This document shows, piece by piece, positions 18,099 to 26,857 of a DNA stretch of 64,000 nt. Source of the stretch: Balneolaceae bacterium (lineage in GTDB: Bacteria > Bacteroidota > Rhodothermia > Balneolales > Balneolaceae); the NCBI GenBank assembly GCA_018401935.1, contig JAGYJQ010000005.1, positions 62,001-126,000 of the forward strand, written 5' to 3'. Below the pieces are notes generated by a model that made no database searches, was not told the origin of the DNA, and saw only the letters and a program-made list of their open reading frames with translations. Position 1 is the stretch's first letter; each line of letters starts with the position of its first letter. Made by a program: the position numbers and the translations under genes.

Positions 18099-18656
18099 AT
18101 GGCAACATCAACCCGGGAAAAAATAATTCAATTAGGAGATGATTTGTTACGGAAGCAGGGCTTCAATGCCTTTAGCTATGCCGACATCTCTAAGCCATTG
18201 CACATAAAAAACGCCGCTGTCCATTATCATTTTCCTTCGAAACAGGATTTGGCGGTGGCAATTGCTCAGTGGCACAAGGAGATATTTGACCGATTTAGCC
18301 AAAAAATGGCTACAAAAGAGCCCAAAGATAGGTTAAAGACGTTTTTAAATTTCTATCATTCGATTCATCTTAGTGAGAAAGTGGACATCATTGGCGCCTT
18401 TGCAACGGATTGGCACTCTCTAGAGCCTAAGGTACAGACGGAAGTGCAGGAATTCACTGAATTGGTTATTGGCTGGCTAAGTGAGTTAATTCAGGAGGGC
18501 CTTGATCTAGGACAGTTCCAAACCAACCAAAATGCTCGAACCACTGCCCTACGCATTTTAAGTTCTATATTTGCTTGTACTCAATTAGTTCGTATTACTG
18601 GCGATCATGATTTCACCCGGGTCAAGAATAGTATTTTAGAAGAATTAATCTACTGA
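18099..18656 (+). CDS. TetR/AcrR family transcriptional regulator
   Basis: 185 aa. Residues ~5-55 are the TetR helix-turn-helix (REKIIQLGDDLLRKQGFNAFSYADI then AVHYHFPSKQDL). The rest is an all-helical ligand-binding domain with no recognisable specificity. A 23-bp perfect dyad at 18030-18052 is a likely operator. Its stop is only 6 bp before the fructosamine-kinase gene, so the two should be cotranscribed, and regulation of that gene (and possibly the phosphatase upstream) is the simplest reading. Confidence 0.9.
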   Translation: MATSTREKIIQLGDDLLRKQGFNAFSYADISKPLHIKNAAVHYHFPSKQDLAVAIAQWHKEIFDRFSQKMATKEPKDRLKTFLNFYHSIHLSEKVDIIGAFATDWHSLEPKVQTEVQEFTELVIGWLSELIQEGLDLGQFQTNQNARTTALRILSSIFACTQLVRITGDHDFTRVKNSILEELIY

Positions 18657-18662
18657 GTAAGC

Positions 18663-19532
18663 ATGAGTGAGCACCTTATCCCAGAGTCAATACAAGCCGA
18701 GGTTGAATCCGTATTATTTGCCCCGATTACCCAAGTAACATCGATACAGGGTGGAGATATTTCGGAGGCGTTTAAAATTGAATTAGAGGATGGGCAAGCT
18801 TTTTTTCTGAAATTTCACAAAGGGAATCTTAACGCAGCTAAATCGGTATTTACTCAAGAAGCAAAAGGACTAAATACACTACGCTCTGCCAACACTTCTT
18901 TAGTGATACCTGAAGTCATTTCATACTCAACCTCCTATTTGTTGCTGGAATACCTTGAAGAAGAAAAACAGGGTAATGATTTTCAATTTGGAGTGGATAT
19001 TGCCAAATTGCATAAAAGCAGCAATGAATTATTCGGTTTTTCTGAGAATAATTACATTGGATCCATCGATCAGTCGAATCGCTATCATGCCGAATGGTTG
19101 GAATTCTTTATTAGAGAGCGAATTGAGCCATTGGCCAATAAGGCGATGGAAAATGGGTTACTTAGTAATAAGTATGGCCGTATTTTTGAACGTGTGTTTA
19201 ATTATACCTATGTCATTTTCCCTGATGAACCTCCCGCTCTCTTACACGGAGATCTTTGGTCTGGTAATTATCTGTTTACCAAACAGGGCCAAGCGGCCAT
19301 TTATGATCCAGCAGTATATTATGGGCATAGAGAAATGGAACTTGCAATGACTACCTTGTTTGGAGGCTTTAATCCAGCTTTCTATGATGGGTATCAAACG
19401 GAGTATCCTTTGCAATCTGGCTGGGAAGAACGACAAAAGCTATGTCAGCTTTATCCTTTACTTGTTCATGCCCTGTTGTTTGGTGGAAACTATGTACAGC
19501 AATCCAAAGCTCTTTTGGACCGTTTCTTTTAA
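18663..19532 (+). CDS. Fructosamine kinase (FN3K) family protein
   Basis: 289 aa, the normal family length. Kinase-like motifs: nucleotide loop GGDISEAF near residue 31, VAIK-type lysine in AFFLKFHKG, catalytic loop LLHGDLWSGNYLF and metal site IYDPAVYYGHREMELAM, which is the FN3K hallmark. The C-terminus LYPLLVHALLFGGNY also fits. Bacterial members phosphorylate protein-bound ribulosamines or erythrulosamines at O3, making the adducts unstable and freeing the lysine. The P-loop cysteine that gives redox control in several FN3Ks is Asp here. Start is 6 bp after tetR; the LMW phosphatase upstream may supply the sugar dephosphorylation step. Confidence 0.93.
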   Translation: MSEHLIPESIQAEVESVLFAPITQVTSIQGGDISEAFKIELEDGQAFFLKFHKGNLNAAKSVFTQEAKGLNTLRSANTSLVIPEVISYSTSYLLLEYLEEEKQGNDFQFGVDIAKLHKSSNELFGFSENNYIGSIDQSNRYHAEWLEFFIRERIEPLANKAMENGLLSNKYGRIFERVFNYTYVIFPDEPPALLHGDLWSGNYLFTKQGQAAIYDPAVYYGHREMELAMTTLFGGFNPAFYDGYQTEYPLQSGWEERQKLCQLYPLLVHALLFGGNYVQQSKALLDRFF

Positions 19533-19565
19533 TCTTTATTCGCTAAGGGTAAAAGCAAGGAATGC

Positions 19566-20201
19566 TTACTCATTTCGCCTAAAAAGATTCTTTGCATAGG
19601 CTTTAGAAATAGCATCGGCTCGGTTTTTTGCATCTAACTTAGCATAGATACTGCGGATATGATAGCGCACTCCGTCCACCGATAGAAATATTTTTTTGGC
19701 CACCATCTTATAGGACAGACCCTCGGCTAATGCTTCCAATATAATGAGCTCTTGCTCGGTTAATTGAACAACTTTATTATCCTGTTGGAAGTTTTGAATT
19801 ACTTTCCGAGCAATATTAGGGGACATAGGCGAGCCCCCATCAACGGCTATTTTAATGGATTCAATAAGCACTTGAGGATTCGTATTTTTGTTTAGATATC
19901 CTACCGCACCATTACGAAGAGCTGAAAATATATGATCATCGTCCTCATGAACAGTGATCATAATAGGCAATAATGATGGGTTAAGTTGTAATAGTTGGGT
20001 AACCCCTTTTATCCCACTAACTCCTGGTAACTCTATATCTAATAACAATACCTGGGTTTCTTTCACCGAATTTTCAGCCGCTAAAGCAGCTTCACAGCTT
20101 CCAAATAGGCCCACCACCACCATGTCATTTTGCACATTAATAACACTTTGCCAGCTCATCCCTAGTTGCCTATTGTCTTCTATAATAGATACTTTAATCA
20201 T
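19566..20201 (-). CDS. NarL/LuxR-type response regulator
   Basis: 211 aa. Residues 1-~120 are a receiver domain (SIIEDN acidic pair; phosphoacceptor Asp in LLLDIELPGVSG; Thr and Lys in ITVHED and GYLNKN). Residues ~145-205 are a LuxR helix-turn-helix (LTEQELIILEALAEGLSYKMVAKKIF). It is encoded directly downstream of a histidine kinase with 51 bp between them, so they are a likely pair. A hairpin with a U-rich tail separates the two genes. The targets are unknown. Confidence 0.93.
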   Translation of the reverse strand: MIKVSIIEDNRQLGMSWQSVINVQNDMVVVGLFGSCEAALAAENSVKETQVLLLDIELPGVSGIKGVTQLLQLNPSLLPIMITVHEDDDHIFSALRNGAVGYLNKNTNPQVLIESIKIAVDGGSPMSPNIARKVIQNFQQDNKVVQLTEQELIILEALAEGLSYKMVAKKIFLSVDGVRYHIRSIYAKLDAKNRADAISKAYAKNLFRRNE

Positions 20202-20222
20202 CCCTCAATAAACGGAACTTAT

Positions 20223-20254
20223 AGAAAAATAAAACTACCTAAACGGGTAGTTTT
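20223..20254 (-). terminator. Intercistronic hairpin between histidine kinase and response regulator
   Basis: Perfect 9-bp stem AAAACTACC (20231-20239) with GGTAGTTTT (20246-20254), 6-nt loop. On the minus strand it is followed by TTTTATTTTT. It overlaps the kinase stop codon and precedes the regulator start, so it can act as a partial terminator. Confidence 0.65.
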
Positions 20255-22418
20255 AGCCCAAGGGAAAAGTCAATAACCACTTCGTACCATGCCCATTAAC
20301 CGTTTGCAATTCTGCAGTTCCGTGTAACCGATGCATTCGCTCTTCAATATTTTTTAATCCATTTTCATGACTCAAATGTGATCGATCAAAACCTACCCCA
20401 TTATCCGACAATTCTAAATGCACATTTTTACCAAAAGTATATAATTTTAACTCGATTTTAGTGGATTTTGAATGTCGTAATGCATTAGTAAAAACTTCCT
20501 TGAAGGCTAACCAAAAATCATAATTCTGCTCCTGTGACAGGCTAATATCGGTATTAGCCTCTATTTCTGCATCTAACTCTATATTTTTTGATTCACACAA
20601 ATCTAGTGCCAATCGTCTGGTTTTTGAAGTAAATGTATTCCACTTAATACTTTTTAATTGGATGGCCCAAATTATATCGGATACTCTCTCAGCCGCATCA
20701 CTTGATATTTCGGTAATTTGCTGTAGAAAGTTTTCGATATTTCCATTGGATTCACCCGATTTTAAGGCGCCCGCATAAAACGAGATACTGTTTAGACTGG
20801 CACTCAAATCATCATGTAAATCCTGAGAAATTCTGTTTCTCGTTTTTTCAATGCGTAACTGTGATTCTTTTTTAACTCGATAGATAACAAAGCCAATGAC
20901 TACAAAAAGTACCGTGAAGCCTACTATACCTAATCGCTGCGTGGTACTTAGTTGGTTGGTGATTTGCTGTAATTCGGCATTTTTGGCCCTCATCTGAAAC
21001 CGTACTTTAGCCATTTGCTCTTGTTGAATCTGCGCCCCTTGTAATGCTTCTAATTCATTGACTCGTATAGCACTCATCAGTGCATAAGCCTGATCATGTT
21101 GATCTAATTGGGCATAACTCTTAGCTAATTCGGCACGTAAGTCATTCAAAAGTATAATTCCCGGGGCGGCCGTTCGCTCCGCTATTCTTAACCCATTTTG
21201 CAGTAATTCTATGGCCTCTTGCTCCCTAGCCTGGCTGTTTAAGTACATGCCTTTTTCTTTAACATATAACAGTCTTGATGGTAACTGTACTAAGCGCTCA
21301 GGTATTTCATCCATTTTGCTGAACAATGGAGCTAATGAATCCTGAAGGCCCTGCTCCCGATATACCTGAATCAAGGTAAGATAGGTGTTGAAATCAACCC
21401 TACCCCCCATTTTCGACTCATTAAAAGCTAACTCTGCCCACTTTCTGCGTTCTTCAGGTTGCTCATTTAATCGTGCTAGATCACTTAAGGACCGATAAAT
21501 TGCAATTTGAAGTCCATATCTAGGGTCTTCTGGACTAAGATCTTCAATTTCACTGCACTCCAGTAGCAGCTCTGCGGCTTTTTTGTATTCAAAATTTCTT
21601 TTATAAGAGTTACTTAAACTAAGCAAGTAACTACATTGCTCACTTAATTTGATTGACGGTTGCTGAGCCATAATTCGTTCATACTCACCTATGGCTAATT
21701 CAACCGCGCCCACCCGGACATAAAGATTCAATAATTCTGCTCGTAATTGCTCTGCTTGCTCTGCTACTGAACCAGTGCGCTCTGCTATACTCACAGCCTT
21801 ATAATACAGTTCCTCTGCGGCTAAGTAGTCATTATTTCGTGCCAATAAACGGGCTTTTGAGATTATAACCCGAATTAGGTCGTTGTACTTGCCCAACTGT
21901 TCGTAGGCTTGTTCAGCTTCATCAAAAAATATTATAGCAGAATCTACATCTGAAACCTGATATAGTTGAGCATACAGATCAGCAATATAGCTTTGTTTTT
22001 CCAGCATGGTAATTCCATCTAGCTGGCTCACCCGATTAATAACCTCAGGTATAATGTTCGGTGCTGATCGCGACATCGACCTACCAAACATTAGATATGT
22101 ATAGGCAATGGAATCAGGAGAAGTCATCAGCTGAACGCGCTGATCAATTTCAGAAAGGCTTGGAGGTCTCATTCTTACCCCTTGCACGTTCTGTGGACCA
22201 GGCTGGGCTTGGGTTCGAGTTACCCCTTGCACGTTCTGTGGCCTAAGTGAAGTAGATGCCTGATTATCTATCGTTTGTGCTTGAGCTATTAGCCCAGCTA
22301 ACTCCCCCACCTGTTTTGCATTCAGAGAATTCCCATGTACAAACCCTACACTGTACGCAGTGAATAAAGTTAAAAGCCAAACCAATCTAGGTCCTTTATT
22401 GTTTTTTCCCATAAACAC
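20253..22418 (-). CDS. TPR-containing sensor histidine kinase (HisKA_3 / NarX-like)
   Basis: 721 aa. N-terminal signal-like segment (residues ~10-30), then a helical region rich in TPR-like repeats (~110-480) predicted in the periplasm, a coiled coil, one membrane helix (~497-515, LGIVGFTVLFVVIGFVIYRV), the HisKA_3 dimerisation box with the phosphoacceptor His in RISQDLHDDLSASL, and an HATPase_c domain (LSDNGVGFD; GLKNIEERM). It should phosphorylate the LuxR-type regulator encoded next. A short in-frame duplication of PQNVQGV near residues 62-81 corresponds to a 22-bp DNA repeat at 22175-22196 and 22220-22241. The start could also be the ATG two codons in. The stimulus is unknown. Confidence 0.9.
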   Translation of the reverse strand: MFMGKNNKGPRLVWLLTLFTAYSVGFVHGNSLNAKQVGELAGLIAQAQTIDNQASTSLRPQNVQGVTRTQAQPGPQNVQGVRMRPPSLSEIDQRVQLMTSPDSIAYTYLMFGRSMSRSAPNIIPEVINRVSQLDGITMLEKQSYIADLYAQLYQVSDVDSAIIFFDEAEQAYEQLGKYNDLIRVIISKARLLARNNDYLAAEELYYKAVSIAERTGSVAEQAEQLRAELLNLYVRVGAVELAIGEYERIMAQQPSIKLSEQCSYLLSLSNSYKRNFEYKKAAELLLECSEIEDLSPEDPRYGLQIAIYRSLSDLARLNEQPEERRKWAELAFNESKMGGRVDFNTYLTLIQVYREQGLQDSLAPLFSKMDEIPERLVQLPSRLLYVKEKGMYLNSQAREQEAIELLQNGLRIAERTAAPGIILLNDLRAELAKSYAQLDQHDQAYALMSAIRVNELEALQGAQIQQEQMAKVRFQMRAKNAELQQITNQLSTTQRLGIVGFTVLFVVIGFVIYRVKKESQLRIEKTRNRISQDLHDDLSASLNSISFYAGALKSGESNGNIENFLQQITEISSDAAERVSDIIWAIQLKSIKWNTFTSKTRRLALDLCESKNIELDAEIEANTDISLSQEQNYDFWLAFKEVFTNALRHSKSTKIELKLYTFGKNVHLELSDNGVGFDRSHLSHENGLKNIEERMHRLHGTAELQTVNGHGTKWLLTFPLG

Positions 22419-22562
22419 TCTAAATATTTATCCGTGTTGGCGCTAAGTGGAATTCCTATTAATAACACCCAATAACTGTAACCCCGTATATCAAATCATC
22501 CAATCGTGGCCAACAAACTCCGCTAAAAAATTAATTACCTAAATCTAGCCTAAAGAGCTCAA

Positions 22563-23864
22563 TCATACAAACAATTGCATCAAATCTTTGAAGTTCTTTT
22601 GAATGCGATGATTCTCCAAATTTCCCAAACTACCCACAAGGCTGTGATTTAGATTTTTTGGCGGTATAAAGCTTCCATCATCCAGTTCTTTACCCACTTG
22701 AACATAGGCATCTCTAAAACTTAAGCCAGACATGACTAAGTCGTTCACTCGCTCAACAGAAAACAAAACGTCGTACTGTGAACCATCTAATAAATTTTGT
22801 ACCGGTTTTATTTTGGGAATGGCATAGGTACACATATCCAACATGGCTTTAACATCGTCCACTGCAGGGAAAATAAGATCTTTCAATAATTGAAAATCGC
22901 GGTGGTAGCCTGAAGTTAAATTTCCTGTGAGCTGTGCAATGGATGCTGGGAGTGCCCTTATAACCGCGCTTTTCGCCCTCATTAATTCAAATACATCCGG
23001 ATTTTTTTTATGCGGCATAATACTACTACCGGTAGTCAACTCATCCGGCAGGGTGATAAAGCCAAAGTTACCACTGTTATACAGGCAGATATCCGAAGAT
23101 AATTTATTGATGGTTTGGGCCAGCGCAGCCAATGCAAAACTAACACTTTGCTCTACTTTGCCTCGCCCCATTTGCGCATACACAACATTCACGTTCATTC
23201 CCTTAAACTCCAGCAATTCAGTGGTGTACTCTCTATCTAGCGGAAAGGAAGAACCGTAACCAGCCGCAGACCCTAATGGATTTTGATTGGCTATATTATA
23301 ACTCGCATAGAGTTGATGTGTGTCATCCACTAAAGCTTCGGCATAAGCCCCAAACCATAATCCAAAGCTCGACGGCATGGCCGCCTGCGTGTGGGTATAG
23401 CCCGGTAGTAGCACATTTTTGTGCTTTTCACTTTGCGCCAAAAGAGCTTCGAACAGAGCCTCTATTTGCTCCGTTAGATTCACTATTTCATCCCGGAAAT
23501 ACAGTTTCAAATCGACCAGTACTTGGTCATTTCTTGACCTACCCGCATGAATCTTCTTTCCTAACGACCCCAATTTCTCCGTTAGCATAAATTCAATTTG
23601 GGAGTGGATATCTTCTACTCCATCATTTATTACGAATTGACCAGTTTCGATATCTTCTTTCAATATTCGTACTAATTCCGCTACCAGAGTATCGCATTCC
23701 TGCTGAGATAATAGACCCACTTTTGCTAGCATCTTCACATGTGCGATACTTCCTTGTACATCATAAGGAGCAAGACGTAAGTCCCATTCATTGTCTTTGC
23801 CAATGGTAAACGCTTCTATTTTGTCATCGATAGGGAGACCTTTGTCCCATAGTTTTTTAGCCAT
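22563..23864 (-). CDS. argH: Argininosuccinate lyase
   Basis: 433 aa, slightly shorter than the common ~460. The fumarase/aspartase superfamily signature GSSIMPHKKNPD lies near residue 280, with HAGRSRNDQV near 105 and GYTHTQAAMPS near 150. It splits argininosuccinate into arginine and fumarate, the last step of the pathway. It is the final gene of the nine-gene leftward arginine operon, 60 bp after argE'. Confidence 0.97.
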   Translation of the reverse strand: MAKKLWDKGLPIDDKIEAFTIGKDNEWDLRLAPYDVQGSIAHVKMLAKVGLLSQQECDTLVAELVRILKEDIETGQFVINDGVEDIHSQIEFMLTEKLGSLGKKIHAGRSRNDQVLVDLKLYFRDEIVNLTEQIEALFEALLAQSEKHKNVLLPGYTHTQAAMPSSFGLWFGAYAEALVDDTHQLYASYNIANQNPLGSAAGYGSSFPLDREYTTELLEFKGMNVNVVYAQMGRGKVEQSVSFALAALAQTINKLSSDICLYNSGNFGFITLPDELTTGSSIMPHKKNPDVFELMRAKSAVIRALPASIAQLTGNLTSGYHRDFQLLKDLIFPAVDDVKAMLDMCTYAIPKIKPVQNLLDGSQYDVLFSVERVNDLVMSGLSFRDAYVQVGKELDDGSFIPPKNLNHSLVGSLGNLENHRIQKNFKDLMQLFV

Positions 23865-23924
23865 ATTCGTATCTATTTATTATCTCTGGGTTATGTAATG
23901 GGTTCCATTCTCACTGTATGTTTT

Positions 23925-25028
23925 TTATCCTACTCTCCAATGGGGAATTTCTAAACCATTTAGTAATTGAGCATAGCCCATTAGACCGCCTAGAATTTCA
24001 TGAATATAAATGAATTCATTCGGAGTATGCGAACGATGGGTGTTACCTGGTCCTATTTTAACACTGGGAAATGGCATATGGGCTTGATCTGACATTGTTT
24101 TTGAGGAGACTCTTGGTACGCCAAGCTCTTTTGCTTTTAGAACAATAGGATGATGCTCCGCTATTCCGGAAGAATTTAAATGGAGCGATCGGGGCTCCAC
24201 CAGTCCATCTATATGTTCACGAATAATATCGACTATTTCAGCGTTGGTATAACAGTCATTAGGTCGGACGTCCACCACAAAATGGCAACGGTCTGGAACT
24301 ACGTTGTGCTGTGTTCCCGCTTCTATTTGCGTCACGTTCATACTGACTTTTCCAAGCTGTTCAGAAACCTGTTCAAATTCATAGCTTCTAAGCCATTTAA
24401 TTGCATCCACCGCCTTATAGAGTGCATTAACTCCTTCCCCTCTAGCAGCATGGCCAGATTCGCCCAATGTGGTCACGTCCAATACAATTAATCCTCGTTC
24501 AGTAACAGCCAGTTCCATAGAAGTAGGTTCGCCAACCACCGCAAGATCTACTGCTCCCATCGCCTCCAAGGTTATGGGGACCCCATTTGTTCCGGAAGTT
24601 TCTTCCTCTGCAGAAGCTAAAAAAAGTAGATTATAAGGCTGTTTACGACTGTTAAGCCAGTAAAAAGTGTGCAACAAACAGACCAGTGGAGCCCCCGCAT
24701 CATTGCTACCTAGTCCAAGTAATTTACCATCCAATTCAACCGGTTCAAATGGATCCGTGTCCCAATTTGATGTGGCACGAACCGTGTCATGATGGGAATT
24801 TAACAAAAGAACCGGCGCTCCTTTTACCCACTGTTTTCCACGAGCTAGTACATTGTTTTGAATGCGCTCAACTTCAAATCCGTGGGATTGCAGATGTTTT
24901 TCCAAAATTAACGCCGTTTCCTGCTCCTGACCGCTGTAGGATTTAGTGGCAATCAATTGTTTCAACAAATCCAAGGCTTTCTTTGCAGGTACCTTCCATT
25001 CGTCAATAGAGTGAGTTTGTGAGTTCAT
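23925..25028 (-). CDS. argE': M20-family N-acyl-citrulline/ornithine deacylase
   Basis: 367 aa from the ATG at 25028; a longer frame to 25064 adds 12 residues with no support. M20 metallopeptidase motifs are present: LLNSHHDTVRA (metal His and Asp), GLGSNDAGAPLV (bridging Asp), SAEEETSG (catalytic and metal Glu), VGEPTSMELA and the late His in GPGNTHRSHTPNE. In the carbamoyl-first version of the pathway (argF' present, no canonical argF or argJ seen) this enzyme removes the acyl group from N-acyl-citrulline. Lies between argB and argH. Confidence 0.9.
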   Translation of the reverse strand: MNSQTHSIDEWKVPAKKALDLLKQLIATKSYSGQEQETALILEKHLQSHGFEVERIQNNVLARGKQWVKGAPVLLLNSHHDTVRATSNWDTDPFEPVELDGKLLGLGSNDAGAPLVCLLHTFYWLNSRKQPYNLLFLASAEEETSGTNGVPITLEAMGAVDLAVVGEPTSMELAVTERGLIVLDVTTLGESGHAARGEGVNALYKAVDAIKWLRSYEFEQVSEQLGKVSMNVTQIEAGTQHNVVPDRCHFVVDVRPNDCYTNAEIVDIIREHIDGLVEPRSLHLNSSGIAEHHPIVLKAKELGVPRVSSKTMSDQAHMPFPSVKIGPGNTHRSHTPNEFIYIHEILGGLMGYAQLLNGLEIPHWRVG

Positions 25029-25084
25029 GAGTATGAGTTTTGGGTTCCAACACACTTTTGACATAGGTCCAATGAATTCGACCC

Positions 25085-25888
25085 CTAGTCTGATCGCAGA
25101 TAGGTCCCCGAGTGTTGAGTGTATAAATCTTTTGGATGAACAATTCGAACGGGACTGACTCCTGCCTGAACAGCCATAAAACCTAGATCCAACTTAGGGA
25201 TCATGCCCCCGTTGACCTGTCCATCCTTTTTTGCTTTCATAAAATCTTGCGGGCTAAAGTCCTCGCACAACTTCCCATCGATCATGACTCCATCTAAGTC
25301 AAAACATAGGTTCAAACTGACCTGAAATGAGCTGTTTTCAGCCAAAGCAATGGCAACATGTGCTGCAATGCTATCCGCATTCGTATTTAGCAACTGACCA
25401 GAGCCATCGGAACTCAATGGGGCCAAGACCGGAGTAATTCCCCTTCCTAGTAATACCAAAAGTTCTTCGGTATTGACCGATTCAATATCCCCTACCCATC
25501 CAAAATCAACAGGGTGCACCGGCCTCTTTACTGAACGAATAATCCCCATATCTGCGCCTGCTAAGCCCAATGCTTTTTGCCCTCGCGACTCTAACTGAGC
25601 TACCATTTTTTTGTTGATCAACCCACCATATACCATTATGGCAATATCCAACATGGCGGTGTCGGTGACCCTTCGCCCATCAATCATCTGGCTCTTAACA
25701 GAAAGCGCATCTGCCATGTTAGTCGCTTGTGCACCCCCTCCATGCACTAATATTACGGGATCGTGTAGCCCTGCCAATCCATCTAATACCAAGGCGAGCT
25801 GCTGCTCATCTTCTGCTACCTTTCCACCAATTTTGATCACAAGAATGGTATTAGTTAGCTGCTTAATATGGGAGACATTTGTGTTCAT
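25085..25888 (-). CDS. argB: N-acetylglutamate kinase
   Basis: 267 aa, the short, arginine-insensitive type length. The amino-acid kinase fold shows IKIGGKVAED near residue 18, VILVHGGGAQATNM near 48, and NADSIAAHVAIALAE near 160. It phosphorylates N-acyl-glutamate at the gamma carboxyl. The N-terminal extension of long, feedback-inhibited NAGKs is absent, suggesting that control lies elsewhere. It starts 8 bp after the argF' stop. Confidence 0.96.
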   Translation of the reverse strand: MNTNVSHIKQLTNTILVIKIGGKVAEDEQQLALVLDGLAGLHDPVILVHGGGAQATNMADALSVKSQMIDGRRVTDTAMLDIAIMVYGGLINKKMVAQLESRGQKALGLAGADMGIIRSVKRPVHPVDFGWVGDIESVNTEELLVLLGRGITPVLAPLSSDGSGQLLNTNADSIAAHVAIALAENSSFQVSLNLCFDLDGVMIDGKLCEDFSPQDFMKAKKDGQVNGGMIPKLDLGFMAVQAGVSPVRIVHPKDLYTQHSGTYLRSD

Positions 25889-25896
25889 ACGCTTTG

Positions 25897-26853
25897 TTAC
25901 TCGCTACTCTTTTGCTCTAGAAGCATGGAAAGCACCGTTTGCATGGAAATTATACGATTCGCAGCTTGTTCAACTACTATACTCTTTTGGCTATCAATAA
26001 CCTCATCACTCACAATCACATTTCTGCGCACAGGCAAACAATGCATAAAATACGCTTGATTCGTTAGAGCCATTTTTTTCTGATTTATAATCCAGGATGC
26101 GTCCTGATGCAGCACCTGCCCATAGTGCTGATAACTAGACCAGTTTTTAGCATAAATAAAATCCGCCCCTTCAAACGCCAAGGACTGGTTCGTCTCGACC
26201 CGGGCAGATCCAACAAATTTAGGGTCTAAATCATACCCTTCTGGGTGAGTAATCACCAGATCTACCGATGCGCTATTCATCCATTGGGCAAAGGAATTGG
26301 CTACGGCATGCGGCAGGGCCTTGGGGTGCGGAGCCCAGCTTAGCACCACTTTAGGGCGTTCGTTTTGTTTAAATTCGTCAATAGTGATTAGGTCAGCAAA
26401 TGCTTGCAAAGGGTGTCCTGTGGAAGATTCCATGTTAATAATAGGTACGCCAGCGTATTTCATAAAAGCAGTCAAAACAGGTTCAGCATAATCTTGATCT
26501 CGATCTTCAAGTGTTGCAAATGCGCGTATGGCTAAAAAATCAAAGTAGGCCCCCATCACGGCCGCTGCCTCTTTAATATGCTCTGCGGAGGCTCCGTTCA
26601 TTATGGTTCCGTCGGAAAATTCCAACTTCCAACTTTCTGAACCAACATCAAGGACCACCGCGTCCATCCCCAGATTTTGTGCCGCTCTTTGCGAGCTCAG
26701 TCGCGTGCGCAAACTGGGATTAAAAAATAAAAGTCCAATACTTTTTCCAATTCCATCTTTATACCCCTTTCGGGGATGGGCTTTAATAGATTGGGCTCTA
26801 GCCAATGCTAGTTCTAGAGACCCAATATCATCTACATCAAAAAAATGATTCAT
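25897..26853 (-). CDS. argF': N-acyl-L-ornithine carbamoyltransferase (ArgF' type)
   Basis: 318 aa. The carbamoyl-phosphate motif is FNPSLRTR (residues 44-51), and the ornithine-side motif is HCLPVRRN near the C-terminus, as in acetyl/succinyl-ornithine transcarbamylases rather than OTCase. WAPHPKALPHAV is also diagnostic. The enzyme makes N-acyl-citrulline. Residue 90 just before Glu-His, which is Pro in the succinyl enzyme of Bacteroides fragilis and Glu (residue 92) in the acetyl enzyme of Xanthomonas, is Ala here, so the acyl group cannot be assigned. Spacing to argD is 4 bp and to argB 8 bp. Confidence 0.93.
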   Translation of the reverse strand: MNHFFDVDDIGSLELALARAQSIKAHPRKGYKDGIGKSIGLLFFNPSLRTRLSSQRAAQNLGMDAVVLDVGSESWKLEFSDGTIMNGASAEHIKEAAAVMGAYFDFLAIRAFATLEDRDQDYAEPVLTAFMKYAGVPIINMESSTGHPLQAFADLITIDEFKQNERPKVVLSWAPHPKALPHAVANSFAQWMNSASVDLVITHPEGYDLDPKFVGSARVETNQSLAFEGADFIYAKNWSSYQHYGQVLHQDASWIINQKKMALTNQAYFMHCLPVRRNVIVSDEVIDSQKSIVVEQAANRIISMQTVLSMLLEQKSSE

Positions 26854-26857
26854 TCGA

